Below are positions 10,815 through 23,284 of a DNA stretch of 64,000 bases, piece by piece. Numbering within the stretch: the stretch's first letter is position 1; each line of letters starts with the position of its first letter. The notes under the pieces are model-generated. The model was not told where the DNA came from and ran no database searches. It saw nothing but the letters and a program-made list of their open reading frames with translations. The DNA comes from Saururus chinensis (lineage: Eukaryota > Streptophyta > Magnoliopsida > Piperales > Saururaceae). The stretch lies in NCBI GenBank assembly GCA_035235625.1, contig CP141140.1:40667351-40731350 (forward strand), written 5' to 3'. Both the position numbers and the translations under genes were made by a program.

Positions 10815-11625
10815 GTTTCAAAAGAGATAATAATGAAAAAATATTATTCTTACTCTACTTTTTTTTACACTAAAAGTTTCCTCCAACATTTGATAGATTG
10901 GTCTAAAAAAAGTAGACCTCCTATTATTAGCTCATCTTTCTTTGTCCAATCAAAGGCTAGAGTAAGCATTTGATATACCTAAAGTGTAGTAGTAACATCA
11001 ATTCTAATAATTTATAAACAAGAATTTGTCCAACAAAATTTTATGCCTAATTTTGGTTGAGTAATGATACATATTAAGTTTCTTATGTGATGACCTTGCT
11101 TCATTGTCCAAATGTTGTTGATTGGTAGGGACTCATTTTTCTAAACCTCACTAATCAATGGTATTCAGATGACGAAATAGGTTTATCACATATAAAACTT
11201 TTAAGTCACTATAACATTTTTCATTTTGATTAGACCAAAAAAGTGGACCCCTTATTATCACGCAAGACTATTTTTCTTTGACCATTAAAACAAAATATAA
11301 AAGTTTATTGGACAGATTATATTGTAGGATTATCATCTACAAAAGGAATGTGATAATAAAAATGTTTATTAATGAAGAAAATGACAATTAAATGTTTTTT
11401 GTTGCTAATGGAAAAATAATAATTAAAAATTGATTCAAAGAATTATAGTCGAAAAAGTTAAAACTCCCTCCATCCTGTATTAATTGCTCCATTTGGTTTT
11501 GCAAATGATGCTACTAATATAGGAAGAGCGGGTATGAGCTAGGGCTCATGCACTCGGTGTATGTCTAGACTTTATCCATGTGCAAGTTGACATATGAAGA
11601 CACAAATATTTATTAGCAAAATAAT
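10815..11625. other. AT-rich intergenic DNA with a diverged direct repeat
   Basis: No gene. About 65 bp around 10895-10960 recurs, diverged, at about 11228-11295 (GATTRGWCYAAAAAAGT...TTTCTTTG). A Stowaway-like single end (ACTCCCTCCATCCTG) is at 11463. Confidence 0.4.
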
Positions 11626-11743
11626 AAGCAAAATTTGAATATAAGAATTACAATTGAAAAGATTATTACGAGTTTGTGCTTATTAAGCAAAATTTGAATC
11701 TATGAATTATAATTGAAAAGGTTATTATGAGTTTGTGCTCATG
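11626..11743 (+). repeat. 59 bp tandem duplication
   Basis: AAGCAAAATTTGAAT starts at 11626 and again at 11685, and similarity continues through the unit (GAAAAGATTATTACGAG against GAAAAGGTTATTATGAG). Non-coding. Confidence 0.75.
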
Positions 11744-11812
11744 TGTGTGGTGTATACCCATGGCTAATCCCTATCGTCATATTCAAATATGACAATGCGA
11801 ATATTTAAGAAA

Positions 11813-12005
11813 GATGGTTAACAATGGAATGATATGGTCATGTAAGACTTATTCCACTACCATAATTGTTTCTTAAATTTTTATTTATAACCCTTTCATT
11901 ACCTATATGACATGTGATTTTCTGTATTTATTCATCCACCATTACTTTGTCAATTAACATGCAATCCATCACCCCTTTTATACGGGTTCATAATTCAACA
12001 TAATC
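11813..12005 (+). mobile_element. hAT fragment related to the element at 58339
   Basis: It begins with an eroded terminus (GATGGTTAACAATGG). It then follows the left part of 58339-58973 in the same order: TTCCACTACCATAATTG, TTATAACCCTTTCATT, TATTCATCCACC, GGGTTCATAATT. Truncated on the right. Confidence 0.6.
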
Positions 12006-12310
12006 TTATCTTCTTTTAAACATGGTTACACCTAAAAATTAAACCAAGCAACAAATAATATAACATGTTCATGCTAAATCCAAAAAGCTATCATGTGTTT
12101 AAAGAGAATTATTGTGACAAAAATGGAGTTTAAGCTAAACAACCAGAACTACATAGACATTGCATTCCCTAAAAAGGTTAAAAAATTCCTTAAATTTATT
12201 CATTTTCTTTAAAAATTAAAACATTTGTCTTTTCTTCACAAATATTCAAATTCTAAGTTCTATAACTATCAAATAATTGTAAGCTTCACATATATCTAAA
12301 TTAAAAAAAA

Positions 12311-12500
12311 GATTATATGAGTGTGGGCTCAAATAAGTTAGGTCGGCCTAGGCATCATGGGCCATCGGATCGAGATTTGACAACACAAGGGGGCACAAAC
12401 CAATCTGCCCATTGAGTTTTGTGTACCATTGGATTGAAATCCAACATCATGCGCTGCTCGAGCTCACACAATTGCACTTGAGCCTGGTCTCATATAAATA
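12311..12500. mobile_element. Degraded foldback MITE, distant relative of the dimer at 61941
   Basis: The left arm (TTATATGAGTGTGGGCTC...GGCCATCGGAT) and right arm (ATTGGATTGAAATC...GAGCCTGGTCTCATATAAAT) are inverted relative to each other. They match the arm layout of 61941-62356, including the TATGAGnnnGGGCTCA ends and a GCCATCGGAT core. Heavily diverged. Confidence 0.45.
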
Positions 12501-13103
12501 GATCTCATCTGAATTCTACAAGATGCTTTAATTTCATATAGATCTAATTGTCAAAACAATAAGTAAACTTGCACAACACCATGCCAAAATGTTAAAAACA
12601 CATTAATAGTGAAATCAGCAAATATAGTGATATCGACCAATCATAAAGAAGAGTAGTGGCAAGTAGGAATCTCACATAAAATTAAGGGTTATTTCAGGTT
12701 GACTATGTACTTGGCAGTAATAATAAGTAAAGGTCATTTTGGCTCTTGGGTAGTAAAAATATATTATTACCAAGATCTTGATTGAGTTCAGTGATCACGA
12801 GAGGGATATACCAAACTTTAGATCATTATTTGAGGAGTTCCAATTTTTCAGTTTTTTTGCAAGAATTCCCATTTCTCAAATTTGTGTCTTTCATGAGCTT
12901 TTGCTTTCACCCTCATGTCTCACTCTATCTGATTCCCTCACAACATCTTCTATATAGCTCCTGAACACCTTAAGCATATTCTTTGTCATTATACTTCATC
13001 TCCCACCTCCAGCTCCTTCCTACTTCCTAATGTGGCACCATCTCTACAGAAGAAGATAACTCCACCTCCCCGAGGTGGCAATGGCAGTGGTGCTAGTAAA
13101 ACG
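12501..13103. other. Intergenic, no gene seen
   Basis: AT-rich up to about 12800, then mixed sequence with a short purine-rich piece near 13040-13100. No coding family or element boundary could be identified. Confidence 0.35.
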
Positions 13104-15503
13104 ATGTAATAAGATCTGTAAAGTTTTACTATTTTCCATTTATTTTAATTTTGTGTGATAGTTTGGTTTAATTACAAATTTTCTTGGGTTTTGTTTGATT
13201 TTTTTTAGTTGAAAAATATTAATGCCTAGCTTAATCTACCAAGTTACCCCACTAATTATGTTATTTTTTATTTAATTTATTTTATTAAGGAAGTGGGCCC
13301 CAACCTAAGACCCACGTCCATCTTGGGTGATGTCCAACTTCTTGGGCCACCGACCCTCACTTGACATCTTAAATTGGCTTGGGCCATGTCAAATTCAGTT
13401 TTAGGTTCATTCACTTAAGTAGGTTCACTTATTTCCTTATTGAGCCTATTCTATGACCCATTTACTAACCCTAGCAAGAAATAAATACCTTAGTCATTTC
13501 CCTATTTTGGGTTGGCTAAGATTAGGGGACTTTAGAGAGCTCTACCCCCATCTTCGGAAGAAAATATTTAATCCAAGGTATAATCACTCAATCTCTTTTA
13601 TATTTCTTTTGATTTTTGCCTTAAATCCCATGTTATTCTCCTCTTAATGGGATTCTAGGTTTCCTTCTTCTCAAATTTATTATTTTAGTCATGTTTTAAA
13701 ACCCTAGATTCAAATTTCTTGATTCTACTCTTGTGATTTTCGTTTCGGATACAATAGCATGTTAAATTTGTCATCTATTAGTGGTTTTGAGTCTCTATTT
13801 GGTGAAAATGTTATATTTTTGCTTAGGACTAATGTAACATAATTTTTTGGGTAAGGTTTTCTTTGGCTTTGGAGGTGATTCAAGGATCTACAATCTGATT
13901 TGAGGTAAGGGGTTTTTGTTTGATGAGGTTTTACTTGCATTAACATCATATTTGTGAGTTAATTTATGCTCTTGAAGCTTATGGATGGGTGAATTTGAAT
14001 GCTATTGATTGAACAATTTAATATTTTTTTTACATAAATATGCATGAGAAATGTTAGATTTATCATGTTTTAAGCTTAGGTAATAGTTAAATGAAGTTTT
14101 ATGAATTTTTATAGAATTTAAAAATAAATTTGATTCAGCTTCAAGCAAGAAAAATAACTATTTTACAATTTAGGGCCGATCAATCGGCCAAACAACATTT
14201 TGGAACTTCTTTGTTCCCAATTGATCATTCCTTTGGGGCTGATTGATCAGTTGTATTGAATATGAATGCATGTTTATTTTTAAGCCGGATTTTGATAATT
14301 TGTTCTTGTCACTCACATGTTACCAGTAGAATATGACCATGCTGAAGGATGAATTCATGCACATGCTATATTAATTATATATGAATAATGTTCTACATAT
14401 TTTAGGTTATTTATGAACATGACTATATATATTTATGCTTACATGATCTCATTTACTACATATGTGAATGATGTCTCATGCATATTAGGATGGACAGATT
14501 AATGTATGGTTATATATGTTTGCATGTGCCTAGCATTGTTCACATATGTATCATGTGCATACATCATGAAAATAATTGTTATGATTAACCATGTTTAACC
14601 ATGATAAGCCGATTGTGTTCTATAGTTTTTCGGATTAGTTGCATTGAAGATTTAATAAATCAGTTTTACGCCCAAAAGGGAGGTATTTTACTTCCATTAG
14701 ATAGGGTTTTACATTTGAAAGGCTGGGTTTCCTCCCTGGGTGAGAAGAGCGGAATGCTATAATAAGAAAACAATTGAGACTTCTGGACTAGAGGTGTAAA
14801 TGGACAGATGCAGACGCGGACAAGGCATGTCCACATTCGTCCATTCTTATGCAAACTATGTGCTTGTCAATCAATGTTTGTCCATGACGAACACGGATGA
14901 AATGAAGGTAAAAGTTTAACATGTACTACTTTGTTCTCAAATTAAAGGTGGTTAGTAAAAAATTAATTAAAAAATAAGTTATAATAATAGTAAAATAATC
15001 TAATCTAAAATAATAATAATAATAATAATGTTATAGAAGACATGTGAGAGTATAATACATATTTTTTACAATCTTGTTATGAAGATTAACTATGTGGCAT
15101 AGGTTAGTAATTTAGTATAAAACAATAATAATAATAATAATAAAATATATAGTTGGTGGACACAGACGGCTGCGGACACGGCCAACCCTTGTCCATGCCC
15201 GTATTTGGGACTGACAAAAAATAATATTGTCCATTTTAGTGTGGACGGACATGGACGTGGATGAACACCGGACAAATGGACGCCATTTACACCCCTATTC
15301 TGGACTGAGAATCCATGTTGGTTTGTCTTTTTACACCGGCTAACCAAGGGCACAACCAGTTAGGTTTTGCCAAATTGCTTAGGTCTTTCTTTCTATGATT
15401 TTCAGAGTGAGTAGGGCTACTTAGGCTTATGTCAGTATCGGGATTTCTCATTTACACATGAATACTCATTTATATAGGTTTTGTATAGGGATAATGATGC
15501 TTA
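13104..15503 (+). repeat. Old family A-like LTR relic (A0)
   Basis: The order of landmarks follows the better family A LTRs. It has a TGTAATAAGATC-type start, a GTGGGCCCC block (13287), a TATA-like AAATAAATACC followed by TTTCCC...TGGG (13490-13515), a GATCAATCGGCC cluster (14172-14258), and a segment resembling the GAGAATCC...GCACTGGCTACC part. It is strongly diverged and interrupted by the hAT at 14789. Both ends are approximate. Confidence 0.55.
14789..15297. mobile_element. Non-autonomous hAT element, 509 bp
   Basis: The termini TAGAGGTGTAAATGG and CCATTTACACCCCTA form inverted repeats. Flanking 8 bp duplications TTCTGGAC are identical (14781-14788 and 15298-15305). Subterminal regions repeat GGACACGGAC/GTCCATG-type motifs. 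(TAA)n microsatellites lie at about 15014 and 15123. It shares its subfamily with 54507-55186. Confidence 0.93.
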
Positions 15504-16090
15504 TGTAACATCCGGGAACTTCCAGGTATTTTTTTGAATTTTTTTGGCATTTTCCATATTTTTTTGGAATTATTTGACGAGAAAATAGCATATTTAGGGT
15601 TTTCAGTAAATAGGGGTATTGAATTAAATGGGACCACCTAGGGTGACTTGGCATAGGGATGGATGCCAATGTTATGTCCACTTTCTACTCCTATTAGGAT
15701 AAGGCAATGCATCCCCTCTTCCTTACCTATTTAAACCCCCCTCAAGCAAACCCTAGCCCCCATCTCCTTCTCAAACCCATGGGAGAAACCATTAAAGTTG
15801 AGAGTTTGGAGGCTTTGGTGACCGGAAAAGGTGGTCCGTCACGGGCAACGGAGGCGAGGGGAGGAAGCGTGCGTGAAGACATTACCAGGAAAGAGGTAGG
15901 ATCCTTGTTTATGAATTCCGTCCGTAGGAATTCGCTTAATTATAGATTCGTGAACATTAAGCTATTACAACTTTTTGTTTAATTTTCTTATGAGAAGGGA
16001 TTGCACCATGTTTCCTCATGCGAGGAGATGGGCGTCGGTGTCCTTCCATTCGCCAGTGGGTGATGGTTGTAAATCAAAACTGTTATGTAG
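15504..16090 (+). repeat. Start of an unrelated gypsy-type LTR
   Basis: It starts TGTAACATCCGGGAAC, the common opening of plant gypsy LTRs. A TATA-like CTATTTAAACC lies at about 15728, followed by a C-rich leader (CAAACCCTAGCCCCC). The right end is unclear; the sequence changes character near 16090. No partner LTR is seen. Confidence 0.5.
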
Positions 16091-16864
16091 TTCATCTAAT
16101 AACCTGAGCATGGTCTAGCCTAGCCGATACCAAGGGAATCGTCCCATCACAGCATGGTCCCGGGAGAATGCTCGGGGGCAGGGGTTTACTGTTGGACAAT
16201 GGGAGGACTCCCTCTGTAGTCTCTGTGGCAGAAGAAATTGGGCTAGGAAGCCTACGAGTTCGGCCATAGACATAGGGAAGCCACCTCTGGTGAGAAGCCG
16301 TCTGACCTAGTTGGAACTCTCTAGAGATCTTCTGGAGAAATTCTTCCACCACTGGAGCAAAGAGAGAAGGTGGGCCAGTGGCTGCCACATGCCTAACTTT
16401 GATCAAAAGAGAGGGTTAGAGGGTAGAGGCGGTAGCTCAACAGAGGTTCGGCGATCATAGGGCTGCCAAACAGTCAAAGGGGCAGAGTGTAAAGTTCGAC
16501 CATGTTTTCTTGTCGCTGGAGACAGTGTGGATGAGAAGGCAGATGGCTCTGATGGTACCAGAAGTGAATCTAAATGCACCCATGGGTTGACAGAGGGAGT
16601 TTTCTGGAGATCTTGGGCAGCCAGACAACTGGTGGCCTACACATTGTAGCCCTCCTCCTCCTCAGGTGAGTTTAGGATGATGAAAGGTCCAACTTGCTGG
16701 GGTGAGCTTAAACGTCCAGGAGAACCCCCAAGCGGCAGCGGAAGTTCTCCGGCAAACCAAGGTGGAAAGGTCGGCGGCGGCTCACTAGTTATATCTCCTC
16801 TACCCTGGTCTATATGGTTGAATGACAGAGGCGCCGTGAGGAAGATGATTAAATCCTGAGCCAA
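16091..16864 (-). pseudogene. Degenerate coding-like GC-rich block, function unknown
   Basis: Minus-strand frames 16864-16637 (75 codons) and 16406-16092 (104 codons) are in different frames. Similar Pro/Ser/Leu-rich composition runs between them, interrupted by stops, as if one older coding region had acquired frameshifts. Visible text includes PPPTFPPWFAGELPLPLGG and SPRRLSSP-like Pro-rich pieces. I recognise no domain. It could be a gag or ORF1 remnant of a retroelement, or a captured host fragment. It stands out by base composition from the AT-rich LTRs on both sides. Confidence 0.3.
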
Positions 16865-17561
16865 ACCGCATTAGATGCAGGTCTAGCCGGGTCAAATGAT
16901 CTGAGTCGGCCTGGTTCAGATTGAATTTGGGTCGGTTCAGGTCTAATTCACTCTCATAAGCATAACTTGAACATCCATCATAGTCATCATACTAAAATAA
17001 ATCTCTACCTCATGCCCCACATGCATGAATCCCACATGAAATGCCATTTATACTACATAACATGCAAATGACTATTTGGCCCCTACCACGCATGCTTCAC
17101 ATGAGTCAGCAAAGTAGTTATCTACACATAACTTTCGTACTTACTATATGTAAGAACTCTTATCTTGAACCGGTTCACTTTCAATTTTATTTATTATTCA
17201 ATAGTCATCGTGTGGTTTAAGCTATTTCTGATTGATTCCGAGGATTTTTGAAATAAAGGTGGTTTCTAAAGGTTTTAATCAAAACTAACTTCACATTTAT
17301 GAGTTTTAAGTGAATTTAAGTTAATTGTGAAGTTTTGGGGATTTTTGGTATTTTCTCAATCCGAAATTAGGGTTTAGTATGGGCCCCATGGTTGAATTTG
17401 GAATTTTTGGTCCAAAACATTTCTGACATTAAGACAAGTCATTAGAAAATATTTTAGAATATTTCTGGTCTTAATTAGGGTTTAAATATCCAAGTTACCC
17501 ATTTTTAGTTATGAATTCTATTTACACCCTTATTTTTTATTAGGTCTAACATCTTCCTTAC

Positions 17562-17601
17562 TATAAAAAGAAAGTGTTGACCTCTTTCCCATTTGGGAAA
17601 G
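17562..17601 (+). promoter_or_regulatory. LTR core promoter of A1: TATA box plus palindrome
   Basis: TATAAAAAG at 17562 is followed 14 bp later by CTTTCCCATTTGGGAAAG (17584-17601), a 7 bp stem with a 4-base loop. The spacing puts the palindrome over the expected transcription start. The same arrangement occurs at 23245, 27082 and, on the minus strand, at 50601. Confidence 0.6.
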
Positions 17602-18229
17602 GGCTGAGCCTAGGAATCAAGAGGCCTAATCCCTACTAACCCAAAGTGGAAGGTGATTTGAGGTGAGATTTTCCTAATCTTTCCTTAATCATTTGGGTTT
17701 TTCATAAACTTCTTCTAATCTCATCTTTCTCCATTTGTTAATCTCGTTTTAAAGCCATTAAGTCACTGATTTTCATCTCTACTTCAAACTCTAGCTTTCA
17801 AAATCTCATTTTTGAGTCCCTAAAGCTCTAGATCTAAAATTTTTTCAATGATTTTTAAGTTCTAAATCGGATTTAGGTGGGTATTAACAAAAATTAGATT
17901 TTTGGGTAGGTTTCGACGGAGATTAAGGAGCTAATCCGACCCAAAAAGTGTGAAAGATAATGGGTTTATTCCTCAAGCTTGTTGTGTTCCAATCTTGATT
18001 TTTGATGTGTTTTCTTGAATGGATTCGATGTTTAGTGCTCTAATGGTAAATTTGTAAAAGCTTAATCTCTTGTATTAATTTCTTAGGGCTTTGATTGGAA
18101 ATCGGTAAATTTAGTATTCTGGAAGGTTTAATTAAATTTTTATGATGTTTGAAGCTTTGAATAGAGGTTTTAAGTTTGATTGATGGTGTTTCGATTTGGT
18201 TTTCAAAATGGAGAAGACGAACCAGATTT

Positions 18230-18342
18230 GCCATTATGGCGATTGATCGCCCTCACAGGCCGATTGATCGGCCAAATGCCATTTCAGGCTAATTTTAAGG
18301 TCAGCCGATCGAATGCCCTTATAGGACGATTGATCGACTACA
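18230..18342. repeat. GATC-rich palindromic cluster in A1
   Basis: Four spaced copies of a roughly GCGATTGATCGCC / GCCGATTGATCGGCC motif. Equivalent clusters occur in the other family A LTRs at 14172-14258, 23926-24028, 27669-27746 and, antisense, 39097-39176. The function is unknown. Confidence 0.7.
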
Positions 18343-20147
18343 CAACAAATTTTGGGAATTTTATTTCTTATGCTTACTTCAGCATGTTTACTCCCAAATG
18401 TTGTTTCTAATGTTAATGTGGAGTGTTTTGAGTTAGGATAAGCTACTAAAAATGTATGTTATTTATGTTGGGAATTATGGAGCATGTTTAAGTATTATAT
18501 GGAAGTACATGTTGATGGTTAGACATGTTAGTATGATTTATCTTGAATCTATGGTGGATGATTTTCTTATGTTTAAGTATGCTTCCAGCAAGGTTATTGT
18601 ATGGCAATGATCTAGTGTGCTTTCTTATTGGTATGAATAAATTGTGGGTGAATGATGATACTATGTTCTAGTTTTATGTGTGGATTAAATATGCTTGTAG
18701 GAGTTGAGCATTATACTTCACCCAATTGAAATGATGGTTTTGAATGGATTTCTCATTATTTCAGTTCAGAACTATATTTAGATTTTATCAAAGCATGTGT
18801 GTATTGCCTCGTAAGCTATTGTCAAAGCATGGTCAAGCACTTAGGAATGTATGAACACACACATGTGGAGAATTTATTATGAAATCGTGGTTGTTTATGA
18901 CTCTAATATGATGCATGTGGGGACTAGTGGGAGCACATTCTATGTGTTAGAATTCACGTAGAGATTTCTCACGTATGTATCCTATTGCATGCATAATGAA
19001 ACGGACATCATGAATGGGAATTTATCAATGATTAGCTGTGGTTGATCGATTCTATGCGATGATGTGAGATTGCATGCCAGATTAATAGATCGTTGGCTTA
19101 ATCAGAACTTGGCTGGTCCGAAAGGACATGATTTAAATCTGAGTTCCTATGTGGAACATGTATACTCCCCAAGTTGAGTCGACTTGAGTTATGTGTGGAC
19201 GAGTTCTATACTTGTCTTGAGGTTGAGATTGCTTGAGATAAATATCTAGACCCTAAGAATCCAGAGTGGTATGCCTTTGTGCACTGGCTACCATGTATTC
19301 TAGGTTTCTTGTGTAGAATTTGGACTCTTCCCACCGCAGAAGATGTTCCAGGGCGAACAGACTTAGGGGCAAGCACACTTGCTCTAGGTTCTCTATGTGA
19401 GATTCGGACATTCCTTGGTCAGGATTATCCAGGGTGAGCAGATTTAGAGGCTGACTACCCCGACATTTTATATTTCCTGTGTAGAAATCAGACTATGTTC
19501 CGCTTGTGTGACCTTGACTATGTCCTGCCTATGTGGCAATGACTGTATTCATTCCTTGATGGTGACATTCACCATTTGTTGATGATGCATGTGTTGAGAT
19601 TATGTTATGCCTATGATTGCACAGGTTGTGTAGGGATAATGTGTCACATGTGGATATGATTTATTATACATGATTGTGTATCGTGTGTTTTACACATTTG
19701 TCGTGTAGGGTGAATAAGCTATGGAATTGATTTATGTGATATGAATACATGATCTGAATTGTGTGATTGAGATATGATCATGCAGGTTTATGTGGTATAG
19801 TTGCATGATTAGAAAATGTGCGAGAGACACTGCTCATGCTGATTATGCGTGATATTATGCTTGATTATGATTGGATAAGGATCATTACTTATACAGGATG
19901 GATGCTAAGTCATAATATGATCATTTATGCCCTAACTTGATATATGTATGTTATATGTATGTTAGATCTTTTACTTATAGATAAGTAGGGGTTTAGTAAG
20001 GGGATGATCAGAAAAGGGTGTACCATGTGATTTATGGATTTCAATTGTCATGATGATTTTTTGATTAATGTTACTACTTTCAAACCATTACTGAGTTTTA
20101 TGCTCACCCTTTTTTTGTGGATTGTTTTAGGCTACACAGTGCGACGT

Positions 20148-20395
20148 GTAGACGTGCAGGATATCTTATATGAGGGACGATTTGGGTACTCGTGGAATTA
20201 GCCTTCTTGGCATTAGAGAACATTATATGGTTGACATTAGAGAACATTATATGGTGGATTATCACTGTGCAGACGTGCAAGACACCTTATATGAGGGACA
20301 ACTTGGGTGCTCGTGGGATTAGCCTTCATGGCATTCTAATGATGTTTTATCTTCTAATTTTCTCATGGTTGACGTTAGAGAACATTATATGGTAG
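20148..20395 (+). repeat. 121 bp tandem duplication near the A1 3' end
   Basis: GACGTGCA starts at 20151 and 20272. The block with TTATATGAGGGAC...TTAGCCTTC...GGCATT is repeated, and a shorter AGAACATTATATGG unit occurs three times. Internal LTR growth; non-coding. Confidence 0.75.
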
Positions 20396-23244
20396 ATTAT
20401 GTATTATGCTTGAGTGTATTTGTTGTTCTTAGACTTGTCTAAACTCTCCTAATTTTGAGCCATGTGTAGGCTCTAGAGTTGACTTTTATGTGGGTTTGTG
20501 TGAGGATTATGATAGTTTATTATCCTCTTCTTATATCCATATTTCTCTAGCTCAAAGGGCATGAGGTGCACCACTCTGTTAGTTGAATTACTGGGTAGAG
20601 GGCTAAGTCTCTACAATACGTTAACCCATAAATCCCTATCGCCCCTCCCGTGTGCTTGACTGGCCCTTAGACTAGATTCAGCTCGGGTTCGAAGGTGCTG
20701 AGGTGTGACACTATGGAGTCTTCTCAAACTATGAAAAGAACAATCAAAGTAATTGAAAATACAGTATTTAAGACTTTAGTCGAATTAGGCATTTAGCATT
20801 ATAAATTGCCGCTTATGTCCCTTATAGAGTAAAACCCTAATTCCATTACTATTATAAATTTATATTTTTAGGAAAAATACTAAAAAAAATCAATTAATCT
20901 AAAATTTGACTATAGAAAGAACTATATGTCTAGGGTCCAAAATTAAATTGTGTCACGCCCCACCACACCCCCTTGACCTGAACTAGGTATTGGGTGGTGA
21001 GACATAGCACGAAAAAGTAGAAGACTGGCCCAAAAGGGTTCTTATCAAAGTACACAACACGTGCCCTTTGAGCAAAAACAAATAACAGAAGAAAAAGAAA
21101 TAAAGATTCTCTCACTTAGTTCAGCTTCACACCCACAACAATATATAAAGCAAATAGTCACAAGTTCTAAGGCAACATCATGCATAAATAATCCAGTGAA
21201 TGTCTCACGATAGAGAAAACAATCATGCTTATCCTGATCAAAACACGAACAAACTTGCTCACTCTGGAAATCCTAAATGGAAGTCCAAATTCTTAGAAAG
21301 GAAAACTAGAGTAGTTTGGGTAAATCCCTAATAGAGAAATTACCCCTTAGTACGCTGGTTCACATTAACATACTAGTGTAGATTCTTAAGTCTAAAAAGT
21401 CACAATAGTTATCACACTATAGAAAATCTACTCTTCTTATTTGGGGAAGAAACTCGTCTTTAAAGGGATGAAACCCCCATCAAATAGATGTAAAACCCGT
21501 CCTTAAATAGACGAAAACCCCATCAAATAAATGTAAAACCATATCCTTTTAGACGTAAACTGATTTGATAAACCTTCAATGCAGATAATCCTGAAATCTA
21601 CTACACATAATCAATTAATCAAGGTTTAACACAAGTAATTTTGCTTACAGGTCATTTTCATGATGCATAAGAACATACATGAGCAATATTTAATGGATGC
21701 TAGCATAGGTAAACATACCCTAATAAGTCTTAAATGTATAAAACATGATCCATTTGTAACAAATAAAAATCATAGAAGCATGGGTAAGAGATACCTTAAT
21801 GGTCATTTACCTATTTGAGCTAAAATATGTGAAACTTAGCTCAATTGTAATTAAATTGACATGCACAAGAATACATATCCTCTCATGATCATAAGCTACT
21901 AGAGTTATAAAGTAAAGAAGAAGAAATAACCGAAATATGGATTTAAATCAAGTAGAGAATCATATTAAGTTTGAACATGCATAGTCATATCTTTACTTAA
22001 GCTAAAACACATATAACATGATCATTTGAAATTAAGGTGACATGTAAGTATTCCTAACTCATTATGGTCATAATATACTAAAATCATGAGGAAGGATGAA
22101 GAAACAATCAAAATTCACTGAAATTCACATGTACCAAAATAACTGTGTAGCCGTTCAAATGCCCATTAGGCCATTAGGCCATTCGAATTGCAACACATAA
22201 AGTTTAATATCTTATACAGCTGTTCAAATGGCCAAACAGCCTATTCGAACGGCCTATTGCCTAGTTCGAATGGTTGGAACAGTTTACATTTTTTGTTTGT
22301 CTTCTTCCTCTTGAAATCCAAACCAAAATCATTATAAATTTTCATATAAATTCCTAAAACAACATAAAATATTACATAATCATTACCTAAGACTAAAACA
22401 TGATGGATCTAACATTTTTCATACTTAAACATATAAAAATAATAATAAATCACATGTTTTTAATGAATCACCATTACCCATCAAGATGCTTCAAAAGCTT
22501 AAATTAACCCACAATTATGACATTACAATCAAGAAAGCCCCTCAAGGTGAAAACCCTTTACCTCTATTTAGCTTGTTAATCCCATGGATAGATTTCAACC
22601 TCAAGAAATCCTTACCAAAAAATTAGGGCTGGTTGGTCCAAATCAAAAACTAGCTAATAGACTCAAATTAACATGAGAATAATAGATTCAAGACCTTGAG
22701 GTTAAAAATGAAAATCACATAGATTAGACTTCTAAATTTGAATTAAAAAAATAATCTTGATGGAAAGAAACTAAGAATCTAAATAGAAGTGAAGTAGGAG
22801 ATGATTAAGACAAAAATTGAAATGATTAAGGTGTGATTAGGGGAAAATCTTATCTTAAGAAGGGTTTCTCCTTTGAGAAACGGGGGTAGAGCCTATGTAA
22901 GATCCCTCATCTTGAACAGGTTCATTTTAATGATTATTTATCGGTTATTGTGTAGTTTAAGTGTTTTCTAATTAAATTCTGTATTTTTCAAAAATAATAG
23001 GTTTATGAAGGTTTTAATCAAAACCAACTTCACAATTATTAGTTTTAAGTAATTAGGGTTTGGTGGGACCCCCTTGTGGGCCCCACCGACAAAATTGAGG
23101 TTTTAAGGCATCAACACAAGCTTATACAAAAAATTTTCATAATTTTCTCGGATTTAATTAGTGCTCAAATCTTTAAAATATCCATTTTTAGCTAGAAATT
23201 CTATTCATACCCCACTAGTTCATTAGGCATACCCCAAGCATTAC

Positions 23245-23284
23245 TATAAATAAAAAGGGCTGAGCCATTTCCCATTTGGGAATA
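23245..23284 (+). promoter_or_regulatory. LTR core promoter of A2: TATA box plus palindrome
   Basis: TATAAATAAAAAG at 23245 is followed by ATTTCCCATTTGGGAATAG (23268 onward), with the inner stem TTCCC/GGGAA intact. Layout as in A1. Confidence 0.55.

Larger units (their letters stand above)
17149..20710 (+). mobile_element. Solo LTR of gypsy family A (A1), 3562 bp
   Basis: It runs from TGTAAGAACTCTTATCTTG to GAGGTGTGACA (TG...CA). Flanking 5 bp are CTATA (17144-17148) and CTATG (20711-20715), a 4/5 target duplication. No internal region follows, so it is a solo LTR left by LTR-LTR recombination. Landmarks are a TATA box at 17562, an 18 bp palindrome at 17584, a GATC-rich cluster at 18230-18342, one or two copies of the 57 bp repeat at about 19730-19850, and a 121 bp tandem duplication at 20150. 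The coding copy of this family (26693-34545) suggests the Tekay/Del chromovirus clade, known for long LTRs. Confidence 0.85.

Noticed and set aside
22864..22881. Palindrome GTTTCTCCTTTGAGAAAC as a compensatory variant of the TATA-linked palindrome
   Set aside because: It lies farther downstream in its antisense LTR; the true positional equivalent is the eroded copy near 26457, so it cannot be used as covariation evidence.
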